DNA of 64,000 bases from Vitellaria paradoxa (taxonomy: Eukaryota; Streptophyta; Magnoliopsida; Ericales; Sapotaceae). The notes below the pieces were generated by a model. It had not been told where the DNA came from. It did not search any database and saw only the letters and a program-made list of their open reading frames with translations. The stretch covers positions 47,694,141-47,758,140 of the forward strand of contig CM034233.1 of NCBI GenBank assembly GCA_019916065.1, read 5' to 3'. Shown piece after piece: positions 22,616 through 35,000 of the stretch. Positions within the stretch are counted from its first letter, which is position 1, and each line of letters opens with the position of its first letter. The translations under genes were made by a program, and so were the position numbers.

Positions 22616-24740
22616 TTAGTATAAGTCGTATATACACTTTGTAGGTTTCTAGCCTATAGGTTATGTTAAACTCCCCTGCGTAGGTTTTGAAGCTTTCGAC
22701 CGTTGGGCTCTAGAACTAACTCTTTTAGTACCATCTGTGACCCCAATATAAAAATCATTCTCAATCATATTCTATTAACATCACATCATACACATGATTC
22801 TCCCTAAATCCAATTTTTATGTGTTTGTCAATTTCTTATTAAATTTTATGAAATAATATGGTCCAGGGCCTAAGTTTCATGTTGCCTGATACATATATGC
22901 CTCTAACATAACAATTAAGTTCAATGTAATCTTATAAAGTACTCAAAAAAATACTTGCTTATCAGATTTAATTAAATTATAAAAGAATTTAAATTCTTTT
23001 TATTTTTTAAATTAATAATAATATTTATCTCTAAAATTCTCCTTTATTTTCAATAGAATAATATTTATTTAAATTTTATTTAAATATCTCACTTCTAAAT
23101 AAGTCCAACCTAATACTGAACAAAATCTTAAATAATGCCACCTAATACAAATAATTACCTTCTCAATAAGTAAATAAAGATTAAAAAAAATGAAATAAAG
23201 CTTAATTGAATCTGTACACACATTAATACCTGAGTTGCATTAGTTTAATTATAAATTTATACACTAAGATTTCTAACCAATTCAATTCACACAGCAAGCT
23301 CTCATTTATATCCATAAATACATAACCTCCCAATTTAATGCTTCACATTTATATTCATGAACAAAAAAAGTATATACAAACCTTCCAATCTAATTCACAC
23401 AGCAATTCTTCACATTTATGAAGAATACATAACCTCCCAATTTAATTCACATAGTAAGCTCTAATATTTATATTCATGAGCAAAAACATACCTTCCAATT
23501 TAACTCGCATCAATTCTTTACATTTATATACATAATAATATATATACAAAAATATTTCAATCATAACCTTACCCGCAGAAGTCTTATACGTATACATATA
23601 TCCAAACATTCATACCTCTTCCTATAATTCAAGTACAACAGAAACAGAATGCCGTCATATATATATATATATATATATATATCTAAGTATTTATATCTCT
23701 TTTTACTATTCAGTTACTACAGTAGAATGTAGTCTTATATATATATATATATATATCTAAGTATTTATGTTCCATTTTACAATATCTCATGCACACATTA
23801 TAGATTTTAATAAAGCATATGTAGGATGGATATTTATTTATTTTTTTCCTAACATGCTCCTACATAAAATCGTATTTATCTTCAGATGAATTAAGAAATA
23901 TACACCTTAACACATAAATTCCACCTACCTCAATTTATACACATCGAAAAGTGTATATAAATGCCCAAACTACACCAACTTGAGTTGGCCTCTAGGATAA
24001 ATCTAGCCACTCTATGTCCTTTCGAGCTTAACCCACTTTCTTTTTTGTCACTGACCGATTTCTTTCTAGTGAATGGTGTTGGTATCAATCTTTCTCTCTC
24101 TCCCTCTTACTAACATAGAAAGGAAAATGAAGGAGAAAGAAGAAATATTGAAAGAAGGGAAAAGTATGTTCTAAGGGTAAAATCTCTGAGTAAATGAAAA
24201 TATAAAAAAAAAATAAGAATAGGGAAGGGAGTTATATAAATATAGTTTTGCTATCCCTTCTCTCTCTCTCTCTCTCTCTTTACAAATACATAGCCTCGTG
24301 TAATAATTCCCTTCCGCTCTCTCTCTACATACACATACTTCTCGTAATAAATCTACCCTCAATTCACACCCCAATCTTTCCCTACAAGACTCACCATCAA
24401 TACTTCTACTAACTCTTATAAGTCATCAATACTAGTTACAATATCTAACCACACTCTACAACCAATGGAAGACTACCCCTCTCCCCACAAATATGAATAC
24501 ATACACTTCTCTCTCCACCAATAAGAACCAACTACAATAATAGTCTGTACATAAATATAGGCGACACACACCCATATATATATATATATATATATATACA
24601 TTTTTAAAGGTACATTCATTTAAATAAATTAATAGAGCATATCATATATATGTATATATATATATTTTTATAAAATCTAAACGGATTAGAAAAAATAAAT
24701 TTTGGATATAATAAATGCCAAAAATTTTTAGGACTTTACA
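22616..24740 (-). repeat. Tekay 5' LTR, outer segment
   Basis: Continues the LTR interrupted at 9025 and ends ...GGACTTTACA. It contains local tandem repeats: about four diverged copies of an 'AACCTTCCAATTTAATTCACA'-like unit (about 23275-23560), two copies of an about 85-bp unit that ends in a TA microsatellite and TCTAAGTATTTAT (about 23610-23770), and CT and TA microsatellites at 24259-24280 and 24574-24597. The matching partner is the solo LTR part at 60755-62538. Confidence 0.8.
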
Positions 24741-26402
24741 TTTGAGTTCCTTTATGGAGAAGGATGAAGGCTCAAGCGGACTAGGACAGTGAACCTATGT
24801 TCGTAGGCTAGTAGATTGGATAGGGAAAAGACTTCAAAGATAATGCTTAGCAAAATGAAAAGAACAAAATCCAAAAATGCAACTGTAAGTTGTAGATTGG
24901 ACGGCCCGAGTGCCCAAGCATAAAGGTGCATGCACTTAGGGAACTTACCTCGTGTGCTTGCAAATCCATGTTTGTGCGCACAAATTACCCTTCCATTCTC
25001 AAAATTTTTCTAAGATAACATATAAATCCAATAATTAAACAACTAAATTAACATGCACATGAAATTATTCATATTTTATAACGTAGTTAGCCTCATTTCA
25101 ATGCGTCCTGAATAAAATATTACTTATAGAATCATAAGTAATCACAAGGCGCACAAAAGCTTAACTAAATAATTTAGTGCAAATTAGATTTTATCATGAA
25201 TCTTTCATCTTTAATTTAATTCTTACCTATTCTGATAAAAATTAAATTTATTAGTGTATGAAAATTTTAAACATTTCTCTCTCAGGAGCTTGTTCTTCTT
25301 TTACTATCAATCATATTGTCTCGATTTACAAATACACATACTTAGTCTCTGTAAGGTTAACCATTCTTTATTACAAATATACATACCGACTCCCCGTTTC
25401 TATAAAGTTAATTTTCCTCCATTGCATCCCCACGCGCTAAATCTAAGCTCAATACTTTTAAAACGAAATTCATCTCTCTATCAACAATCTAATTTTTATA
25501 ATTCTCTCCCTCTGGACACCTACACTGTCCCTCTCATCTCTCTCACGTGCAAACTCCTACATATAAATAAGGACATCTCTCCTATCTTTATCACCCATGC
25601 TCCTGGTAAAATCTAAAACCTATTATTATATTTAGGTGATTGATAATAGATATGATGGTTCAATAACAGTATTTTGGTTTAGTAAATTATTTTAAAATTA
25701 TATTTATTTTGAGAATAAGAAATTAATGATGTTTATGAGTTCCTAAGATAAGAAAGATAATTGTTATAGGGTGTGTTAGAAGTGACAAAAAATGAGATAA
25801 AAAAAAATGAATAATTTTTAGAAATTTTTAAAAATTTTAAAATTTTTTTGATAATTTTTAATAAACTAAACACATCTTTAGTGTGATTTTTGTTTATTTG
25901 AAAAATAGAGTACAAAGAAAGAGATAGGTGTTAAAAAAAAAAGTCAATCAAAGTAAAAAAATAAAATAAAAATTAAATGTTTCAATTAAAGGAAAAAAAT
26001 TAAATTTACCAATTTAAGAAGTAAAAAATCAACACAGTGGCATGTATATACATATACATATATATATATATTATAATTCTATAGAATACGTATTGAAACT
26101 CTTATATATATACATATTTTTCTCATAACTCACGGTATTCATGCCAGTTTTCATGTCAGTTTACCAAATTTTTGGAACCGTAAATTTAATGATTGACATT
26201 AAAAAATTCAAACTAATGATTACTTGAAATCAAAAGGCCATCAATTGAACAAACCCTCGTGCGTGAACTCTTGTTCCTTCCGTAAAAAGAATATTTGTAA
26301 AAGATCTGTTTCAAAAGAATGATAAATCCCTCAAAATTCAAATATTTATAGGGTTTCTGAATGGGGCCCACGATTCGATATGATTTGATTTGAATCGGAC
26401 GA
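24741..26402. other. Intergenic region 3' of the NAC gene
   Basis: No supported gene. AT-rich with homopolymers (25798-25860, 25930-25980) and a short TA microsatellite near 26060. The 250 bp downstream of the NAC stop would hold its 3' UTR on the minus strand, but I could not assign a poly(A) signal with confidence. Confidence 0.6.
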
Positions 26403-27556
26403 CTAGTAGAACGGTTTGTTAATGTACATGAGCATGTCCTCCTGCTGCTGCTGAAATGGGTTCTGTTGAAACTGTAACTGAAGCGGGGCAAAAAGGTCAC
26501 TTGGAAAGGCATTGTCAAAGTCATCATCCATGTAATTGAACTGAAAATTAAGGGCTTCCTCCAAATCATTCCATTTGGGCTCACTCTGGACCTCCTTCTC
26601 CGGCGGCTGCGACCCCGCTTGCTCCGACGCGGAGCCACTTGAATCCGTCGTCGTGGTGTGTAACCATGGCGCCTCCAGTTGTTGTAACTCGTTGACCATC
26701 ATATTTGGAGATGGCATTGCATCATTATAGCCCAAAAAAATTTGGGGCTTTGTATCCTCATCCTCTGAATACCTCGTAAGCCTTCGGTCAATTGCGTGGT
26801 GCTTCTCAATGGTACCCTTTTTGTTGTATATTCTACACAATACCCAATCGTCGAGCTGCAATTTCAAAATTCAAGTATGTGATTTAGAGCACTGGCAGGT
26901 AAAATTTAAATACTGAGAAGGGCAAAATGGTCATTCAATGCCTGAATAAGAGCAATTCGCATTCATATAAAAATTAGATTTGAGATTGATCGATAATTAC
27001 CCTTGAAATATTGTTTGCGTTGCGAGCAGACCTATCGACGTTTGCGAGGCGGTACTCGTGCATAATCCAGTTGGTCTTCTCCCCATTGGGGGCTTTTCCG
27101 GCATAGAAAACTAATGCCTTCTTGATTCCAACTGTATTGGGCCGACCGATCGGCTTGTCTGCGCCGGTCGCCTTCCAGTACCCGGTCCCCGCCGCCCGGT
27201 TCGGCCGCGAACCGTTCGGATACTTGCGGTCTCTTGGCGAGAAAAAGTACCATTCCTTTTCTCCATACAGAGCCATACCTGCTCAATTCAACAAATCAAA
27301 CTTGAGAAAAATTCATCTCCTGTACATATATATATATATATATAGCAATTGGCAAAGATGTATATATATATTTGAAAACAAAAAAAAAAGTACCAGGGAG
27401 TTGCCAAGGATCAAACTTGTAGAGATCAATCTCAGCAATAATTGGGACAGCAATCGGCTGCGCAGCGCATTTACGGCACAGGTAATACACCATTAGCTCC
27501 TCATCCGTCGGATGAAATCTGAATCCCGGCGGCAGCTCCAACTGATTACTGATCAT
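26403..27556 (-). CDS. NAC-domain transcription factor, ATAF subgroup (three exons)
   Basis: Exons on the minus strand are 27556-27394, 27278-27001 and 26855-26403; both introns have GT..AG ends. The joined frame is 894 nt, 297 residues plus TAG. Residues 9-22 hold the first NAC subdomain ([14 protein letters not shown]). [14 protein letters not shown] is at 64-77, GYWKATG at 87-93, IKKALVFY at 106-113, MHEYRL at 127-132 and [14 protein letters not shown] at 148-161. All five NAC subdomains are therefore present and intact. The splice sites fall where NAC genes usually have them, after the WQLPG position and just before LDDWVLC. The C-terminal half is acidic with [20 protein letters not shown] and a glutamine-rich end ([13 protein letters not shown]), fitting a transactivation region. 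The motif set resembles ATAF1/NAC2-type stress and senescence regulators acting in the nucleus. The subgroup is inferred; the family is certain. Confidence 0.95.
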
Positions 27557-27704
27557 CTCTATACTCAATTTATACACCCTCCCTCTCTCTTCAGGTATAT
27601 ATATTTCCTTGTAAATCTTCTTTCTTCTTCTATTCTTTCTCGTGAGAATGTTCTGGATCGCTTTGCTGAAACATAGACAGACGACGAGAGATAGAGATCT
27701 GCGG

Positions 27705-27714
27705 TATATAAATA
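27705..27714 (-). promoter_or_regulatory. Candidate TATA box of the NAC gene
   Basis: The minus strand reads TATTTATATA about 150 bp upstream of the ATG, leaving a 5' UTR near 120 nt. No better TATA lies between it and the start codon. Confidence 0.5.
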
Positions 27715-27741
27715 ATTGACGCGGGAATGCTATATACGTCG

Positions 27742-27747
27742 CACGTG
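27742..27747. promoter_or_regulatory. G-box/ABRE core CACGTG, proximal
   Basis: Palindromic CACGTG in GCACGTGC, about 30 bp upstream of the candidate TATA box. G-box cores of this type bind bZIP/bHLH factors and, with ACGT context, serve as ABA-response elements. Confidence 0.5.
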
Positions 27748-27760
27748 CTAATTAAATCTC

Positions 27761-27761
<1 letters not shown>

Positions 27762-27789
<28 letters not shown>
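27762..27789. repeat. GA microsatellite in the NAC promoter
   Basis: About 14 GA units, seen as CT on the NAC coding strand. GAGA/CT tracts are common in plant core promoters. Confidence 0.8.
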
Positions 27790-27793
<4 letters not shown>

Positions 27794-27871
27794 TGGGGGC
27801 ATAGTAGGACCAGTGGGGTTTGAGTTGACCGCAGCCTCGCGAGAGTCGTCCATGGTTTAATAATAAGGTGA

Positions 27872-27877
27872 CACGTG
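27872..27877. promoter_or_regulatory. G-box/ABRE core CACGTG, distal
   Basis: CACGTG in GACACGTGTGC, 125 bp from the proximal copy. Two cores this close are a frequent arrangement in ABA-inducible promoters. Confidence 0.5.
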
Positions 27878-27879
27878 TG

Positions 27880-28203
27880 CGCGGTAGGCGTTCTGTCATC
27901 GCCTGCGTCACCTTCGTTGACCTGCGTTATTTACGTGGGTGCGAGGATTTGCTGCTGTGGTTGCTGTGCAGGAAGGTGCACCTGCAAGGCAGGGCTTTTT
28001 GGTCATTTCGTAAAGAGCCGCGAGGTAGTGTTGGAATGGTGGCCCGGAATGAGTCTCCTCCAGTTGCAATTTGCAACTTTCATCAAAAAAATCAAGGGGA
28101 GGCTTCAACCTTCAAGTAAAATACACTGGAGCTGCTTACGTCATTTGTGACGCTTACGCAAACGTCGTGCTGCTTGCGTTGCTCACAACCTCATCATGAT
28201 ACG
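27880..28203. other. Distal NAC promoter, relatively GC-rich
   Basis: The least AT-rich stretch of the window, with frames open by composition only. Short ACGT-containing strings are present (AACGTCGT near 28161). No gene is supported here. Confidence 0.5.
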
Positions 28204-28366
28204 GGGTTTGAGTGGGGCACCGGTGCACAGTGCACGGGTTGTATGCCCTGTGCAAAATCTGGACCATTTAATCTTTTTATGTGAAATCCAATGTTTTTTT
28301 TTTTTTTTTTTTTTGGGTAAGTATGTGAAATCCAATGGTTGCCATTACAAGCTCAAAAAATTTATG

Positions 28367-28405
<39 letters not shown>

Positions 28406-29294
28406 TTCTTTTCCACATTTAAGAAATTATTTCTCTAAATTATAATTTTAACATATAACTAAAATTTTAAATTAATATAAATTTAAATAATTTTAAAAAA
28501 TAAAAATAATTAAAAAATTATTTTAAGAGTTCCAAATTGTATATTAACTAATAATAATCCATACTTACGATACTCTTAACAAAATTAATATTAAATTTTT
28601 TATATAATTAAAATTTTGAAGAAAAAGTTTATATTGAAAAATTTTGATATTTATAAATTTTAATTTTTTTCTAAAATTTTAAATTCTAGCATATAGTATT
28701 TTGGTCTTTCTTTCTCTTCAATTAATTTTTAATGAGTACCATGAAAAGAAATACAAATTATGTTACTTTAATTTAAAAGATTCAATTTTCTAGAACCTAT
28801 AATTGAGTGAAATTTATGTTCGTAGTTTTGATTTATATATGATCTTCACTCTTGAAATATAGTGTAATTTAAAATACTGAAACTATTTTATAAGATAAAT
28901 GATAATGGGTCCATTAAGTAAAAATTGAGTGAAAAGTTAAAAATATAAAAATGATATCAATTGTTGAATGAAAGAAAAAATTATTTTTAGTTGTTGGATC
29001 TTAATTTATGAGATAGATATTTTAAAAAATCGTCTTGTTTTATTATATAGATATGTTGATCAGTGTAAAAATAAATGGACATGTCTCTAGATGAATAAAA
29101 TTAAAAATATATTTTTTTATTTATTTTAGTTGTTTTTTACACCAAGGTATATATTAATATACAATTTGCAACTTTTAAAATAATTTTTTAAGTATTTTTA
29201 TTTTTTAAAAGTATTTAAATTTATATTAATTTAAAATTTTAATTATATGTTAAAATTATAATTGAGAGAAATAGTTTCTTACATGTGAAAAAGA

Positions 29295-29356
<62 letters not shown>

Positions 29357-29474
29357 CATAAATTTTTTGGGTATCTAATAACAACAATTGGATTTCACAT
29401 AAAAATATCGAAAGGTCCAGATTTTGCACTGGGCATACAATCGGTGCACTCTCCACCCGTGGCCCCCTCAACCC
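28204..29474. mobile_element. Mutator-like MITE with long terminal inverted repeats
   Basis: The 1,271-bp non-coding element has inverted arms of about 340 bp (28204-28550 and 29140-29474). The ends read GGGTTTGAGTGGGGCAC and, inverted, GGGTTGAGGGGGCCAC; inner parts share GTGCAAAATCTGGACC and long AT-rich matches. It is flanked by TCATGATACG (28194-28203) and TCGTGATACG (29475-29484), a 10-bp duplication with one mismatch. Long arms plus a 9-10 bp TSD fit the Mutator superfamily. The left arm carries a small internal duplication around a T-run (28292-28313). CT/GA and TA microsatellites occur in both arms. Confidence 0.8.
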
Positions 29475-29484
29475 TCGTGATACG

Positions 29485-31089
29485 CAACTGGTGACGTACT
29501 TTCCCCTGACTTTATTTTTATTTTTATTTTTATCTTTTTATGCTACTCTTAAGTTTAAAATTTAGGAAGATATTATTGTTAAGTATCTATAAATATAATG
29601 TTAACTTCAAAAATTATTTCAAATAATATTTTTAAAAGATATTATTTTAAATAATATTTTTTTACTGTGATTTATTTGAATGTAAATTTTTCTAAATTTA
29701 ATTTATTATGTAAAAAAAATTAGTCAATTTAATATTGTATATAAATTTATCTAAATTTGATTTATCATGTGACCAAAAAATTGATCAATTCAATTTCATG
29801 TATAAACTTATCAAAATATAGTAATAGTGACGAGGTTAATAAGGAGCCATAGGCCCCTGGAGTTTCAAAAAATACTACCATACATGTCAAATTTTTACTA
29901 AAAATATTATATTATAGTTTGGCACCTCTAAAATTTAAAAAAAAATAATTTACTTGGTAAAAAAAACACATACATATAAATTTTTAGGTTAAAAAAAACT
30001 AAGCTACGAGCCTATTTCTCTAAAATATAATTATTTCTTTTGTTAATTTTTATATATGATTAATAATTTGAATGTCTAACTTATTGTACCATCTATACGT
30101 ATGTATTAATTTATTTTTTATTTATTAAATATACGTATGTATTAATTTATTTATTATTTATTAAATAATTTATAATATTAGTTGTAATTTTTTAGGCTTA
30201 AATTCAACTTATGAAAAAAACAAAATTAGCCCCCGACAAAAAAAATCTGGTTTCATCCTTGGATAATGATAGTGTAGAGTTTAAAATTTTAAATTTTGAA
30301 TGTATGACTTTTTAAGGTTTCAAATGTAGCACACCACTTGATAAAAAACATATTTAATTAAATTTAATATATAGAAAGAAAGTTATCTTGTCAAAAAAAT
30401 TAATTAAATAATTAAATTTAATATATAGAAACAAAGTTTGTTGTATCACATAGCTACAAAATAATAATTTTTTAACTCAAAAACGTTATTGCTTGAAATA
30501 GTTTTTTTTTTTTTCAATTCACTACAATTTTTTGAACTTTATCTCTTATTTTTGCTAGAATTTGTTTTTTTTTTTATTTTTGCTACCTTTTTTACCTAAA
30601 ACAATCATCTTCAACTCCATATAATATAAGATTATATACTAATAAATAAAAAAGATATTTATCAGGTGTAGATAAGTCACATTAAAAAAAAAAAAAAAAA
30701 CTGTTTGAAACAATGTCTTTTGGAAAACGAACGTTTGTTTTAACTAAAAGTATATTTATAAATAATTCGAAGTCATTAGTATTTACCTAAGATTTAAGCT
30801 TAAATATAACATAACAAAAAAAAAAAAAAAAAAAAACACTTATACCTCATAAGCCCACCGACTGATGAATTATTTAATAATACCGATCGATGTAAATTTA
30901 ATTAATAAAAATCAAACACGTTATCAATATTACTTTGTGTTTAATTTTTATTAATCAGATCGATGAAATAATTCAAATTCATTCATGTATTTTAAGTTCT
31001 ATGTTTGTTTGGAATAGATTTTGAATTTTTTTCTTAACTCTAATATGTTGCTTAAGGTTCAGTTCTGAAAATTTTAAAATGCAAGTTTA
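29485..31089. other. AT-rich intergenic DNA with decayed transposon scraps
   Basis: No gene. Several A-runs and T-runs (30500-30512, 30686-30701, 30818-30837). 30060-30260 is homologous in inverted orientation to 31900-32081. A 'GGCCCCTGGAGTTTCAAAAAATA' type scrap at about 29845-29875 looks like decayed transposon DNA of unknown family. Confidence 0.5.
30060..30260. repeat. Left arm of a ~190-bp inverted repeat pair
   Basis: Matches the reverse complement of 31900-32081 through CCATCTAT..GTATTAATTTA, TTATAATATTAGTTGTAATT and ACAAAATTAGCC. The arms flank the LINE remnant 1.6 kb apart. Confidence 0.6.
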
Positions 31090-31770
31090 TGATTTAAATA
31101 TTATTTACATGAACCCGTTATCTTTTGGTGTATTTGTTCATAGATGATATTATATTCATAAATGAAAATAAATTTGGAATTAATCATAAGTTAGAATTTA
31201 GGAAAGACGCTTTAAGGTTAAAAGGTTGTAGAGTAAGTAGGATAAAAATAGAGTATATATATTATAAATTTAGTAAAATTAAAACTACAATCTAGCGCGT
31301 AGTAAAAAATTAAGGGTAAATCGCTTCACAAACTAAGAACGACCATATAAATAAAGTGTCAAAAGTGTCAAAAAGTTAAAGGATAAAAAATTGAGGATAA
31401 AAAAAATGTCAAAAGTAGTTATTTTCGATATCTTGAATCATTTATGCAAATAAAGGAGAAGTATCTCAAGTGTTTTATAGTATAGAGTATTGGGTCATTA
31501 AAAAGTAATGCTTTCATACAAAGAAGTTTAGCAAAAATAAGAATGTTAAAATAGATACATGATTATATAAGAAAAGACAGGATAATAAGTGAATATATTC
31601 AAAAGAAAATTAAGATGACGCAGATAGAAGAGAAGTCAAAAGAAGGTTATTTAAGATATTTTAGTCATGTTTAATGTAACCCTAAAGATGCATAGAGGGA
31701 TTTGCCCAAAGATGTTAGTTAGAAACCTAAATTCCATAAATAAGTCAATTAAAAAGTGTGTTATATGAAT
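31090..31770 (+). pseudogene. RTE-type LINE reverse transcriptase remnant
   Basis: The plus strand reads LFIDDIIFINENKFGINHKLEFRK-like residues in pieces, then ALRLKGCRVSRIKIEYI, and later YIRKDRIISEYIQKKIK with QIEEKSKEGYLRYF. These follow the order of the RT catalytic region (F-x-DD form) and C-terminal part of RTE-clade plant LINEs. The fragment has stops and frame changes, no endonuclease and no clear 3' tail. Confidence 0.7.
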
Positions 31771-31899
31771 AAGTCGTCAGCTAAAATTGTCATTATGACT
31801 TTAAGTATGAAGTCAATTTTTTTAACTGCATGCTTGTCATGCTTAACTCTCAATTTAAATTAGTTTCTTACTTAGGTATTTATGATGATGAGAATTGAA

Positions 31900-32081
31900 G
31901 CCATTACCCCAAGCAAGGACAAAGCTAGGAGTTTTACTTAGGAAAGGCTAATTTTGTTAAGTTTAATTTAGGCCTATAAAAAATTATAATTAATATTATA
32001 AATTATATTTAGTGAATAAAAAATAAATTAATATACTTGCATAGATGGACTTTCAAATTTTGAATTATGGCAATGTTTGGA
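31900..32081. repeat. Right arm of the inverted repeat pair
   Basis: The inverted partner of 30060-30260, cut on its right by the LTR starting at 32082. It is either the second end of a decayed DNA transposon or an unrelated copy of the same repeat. Confidence 0.6.
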
Positions 32082-35000
32082 TGTCACACCCCAGATGTCA
32101 TAACCCAAGGGGTGAGTGAATAAGTCACACATGCCATGCACATATCATATTCTAATTATCTACTACCCTGATCAGAGCCATTCACTACCCTGGAACTTAC
32201 ATCCACATTAAGAATAATAAAATAAATAGCTAAGCCTTGGTTAACTAGGCATCATTACTCTAATCATAACCCAAATAAATAAAGAAATCTAAGCCTTATG
32301 ACCATTACAACCAAATCAAATAATCTCTAAAACTTAAACAAATATTACAGTCCCGAATAACTAAATTAAACTTGAATAATTAAATGCAAGTGTCTGCCAT
32401 AGCCTATGCAACTTCTAGCCCAACCAAATGCCTACCTAAAACTCAGTCTTAGAACTTGCAATACAGTTTGTAGGGACGTGAGCACTAATTCACTTGTGCC
32501 CACTAAGTATCATAAAAGCATATATAATATACAAAGTAAAAGCATGTAGTGTAATTATCATAAATAAATCAACATCTTTAACTTATAGTCATCAATAATA
32601 AATATCAACATAACCAAATAGGTAAATAACATCTCACAATAACATCATATTACAACATTTAAAATCAAGTACCGATCATCATTATAATTCTCAACATTTA
32701 ATCCAATTATTATCTTTCTTAGCATCATTGTTATTATTTTCAATCACATTTTCATTTCTATTTAAATCCACCGGGTAGGTACAATCAACGTCATCGTTCA
32801 GAGCCCCGATTAACCACAATATACGTCTTCGTTAAGGGTCACGATTCCTCTCAATATACGTCATCGTCTCATCATTGCCCTTCACTTTCATTATCAATTT
32901 TAATAATAACTCAACATATTCCAAATCGAATTATCATATCATTTTCATTAAAATCAAGTTATTCTTATCATGATCAAATAATCAATATCATTTAATATAA
33001 ATAACCAATCATATTCTAGTAATTATAATCAATCAATAATAATGAAATCATTCATAAAATAACAAATAGTAAATCATATATTTCTTCAATAATTCAATAT
33101 ATTTCATCTTTTCTCTTAAACATCTCCCATCCAAACATTTCCACCACTAATATCTTATTTGATCATTTTATTATATACACGCAATTATAATCCATTTATT
33201 ATAACCTATCAACGCTAATTTCTCTTTACTCATAATATCTAATCACTATATCATACATTTATCATTCACATTTTCATTTATTTCTTTTCATTCCCATTAA
33301 CCTTATCATATTCTTTTTGTCACCTCATCCAATCAAGAAACATCTTATATCATCATAACACCCAGTTTAATGATCTCAATTCACTACAAGAAAATGGAGT
33401 ATAGGCGAGAAAAATTTTTATGAGGAACCTTATTTCCTTGCTAATAGTAGGTTTTAGGCGAGAAAACAAATGTCTCCTCGCAAATAGCTAGAATAGTTTT
33501 TACAAGAAAAAAATTTCCTTGCCAATAGTTATATTTTGCGAGCATTTTGGGATTTCCTCATTATAGGGTCGAAAATATGGCACCAAAAAAAAGGGTTCAT
33601 AGGGGGGAGATAATAAACGAGGAAATTTATTTTCTCGCTGAAAGGTGGGCATTAGCGAGGACATTTACTAAGAATAGGCAAGGAATTTGATTTCCTCAGT
33701 AAAAGGTAAGAATAGGCAAGGCAATTTATTTCCTCCCTAAAAGGTAAATTTCCTCGCTAAAAGTTACTTTTAAGCATGTTCCTTGCTAATAAGCAAAAAT
33801 AGGCAACAAAAATTATTTCCTTGCTAAAAACTATAGGCGACCGAGGATAGGCGAGCAAATCTTTGAGGAATATTTTTCCTCGCCTATTTGAGTTTTAGCG
33901 AGGAAAATATGAGTTTTAACGAGGAAGTTTTTCCTTGCCCATACCCAGATTTTCTATAGTGACTCATTCCATTCTCATATTAACATATTCTTAATTTACT
34001 CTAACATTTCATTATCACAATAATATAAGCTCAATTCATCAAACATCACATATTACTCATTAGAAGTATCAAAACATCTTATACATTGAACATATATCAA
34101 GTGTAAGTTAGGAACAAATAAGTTTAACATTAGAAACAAGACAATTAGTGATTCTAGAGCTCTTAGGGCACCACTCTGAGCACCCGAGCCCCTGCACAGA
34201 GGGTCGGGGTGCCCCTCTGCACGCATGTTGTTTCCCTTGTTTTGGTCTAAACACTGGTTTATGCTTTTATGTTTCAAACTTTGCCAAATCAAACTTTTAG
34301 TTCAAAACTTCATTCTATGTGTTATCTAGAATCTTTGAAACTCCAATGAATCTACTAAAATAAGTTTTAGTTAACTCAATCTCTCAAAATCAAAATCTTA
34401 GTTCTAACCTATACATACACACACATATATATATACCACTCCACTTAAATCATCCATTCATACTTCCAAAATCCTAAATAAGCATCATAACAACATTTTC
34501 TAATTAATTATATCTCATATATGCTATTAGGAAGTTAGAAATCCCTACCTTAAGCTTTGAACAAAGTAGAACACAAAGACAGTAAACTCCTGGTTTCAAA
34601 CTTTTCAATTTTGAGTAGATCATTTATGCAAACCTTTGATCCTAACAACAAACCGATCACATAGATGTGTTCAATAGGTACTCAATTTCATTTCTACAAA
34701 ACTAATTCGAGTTTGGTTAAGGATAGAACCATTTATCAAACCCTCAAGTCCTTCGGCTTCCTCCCGGTTCCAAGCTCTCTCTCCTGATCCAAAAACTTTC
34801 CCTCTCTCTTCTCTCATATATACATACACACATGCTTGGCTTGGGCTCCAAGAAATCTACAGGTCCCTAAGACCTCCCCCTATCATCTACTCTAATTAAG
34901 GGCTGACATGGAACCTACTGAAAAATAACTAAGCAAATTAATCTATCAAAGTCACACAGGCGAGGCGGCCTTTGCACCTCCAAGCGCCCCTCTACACCAT

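Larger units (their letters stand above)
2888..24740 (-). mobile_element. Tekay-type Ty3/gypsy chromovirus, degenerate, interrupted by an Athila element
   Basis: Minus-strand order is 5' LTR (8280-24740, split), primer-binding site, gag with zinc knuckles, protease, reverse transcriptase, RNase H, integrase, then a truncated 3' LTR (2888-3207). Gene order with integrase last places it in Ty3/gypsy. The post-integrase sequence (PLEFEVGDH, VGEVAYRLALP, VFHVSMLRKY) is the pattern of Tekay/Del-type chromoviruses. Every domain has stops or frame changes. The 3' LTR retains about 320 bp against about 2.87 kb for the 5' LTR, so its outer part has been lost. It is the oldest layer of the left nest. 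Confidence 0.85.

Noticed and set aside
25254..25616. 120-codon plus-strand frame in intergenic DNA
   Set aside because: No ATG at its start, low-complexity composition, no recognised motif.
26213..26638. Arginine-rich minus-strand frame overlapping the NAC gene end
   Set aside because: It is the third NAC exon read in the wrong phase.
27868..28150. Plus-strand cysteine-rich frames upstream of the NAC gene
   Set aside because: Open because of higher GC content; two overlapping phases are both open and neither has support.
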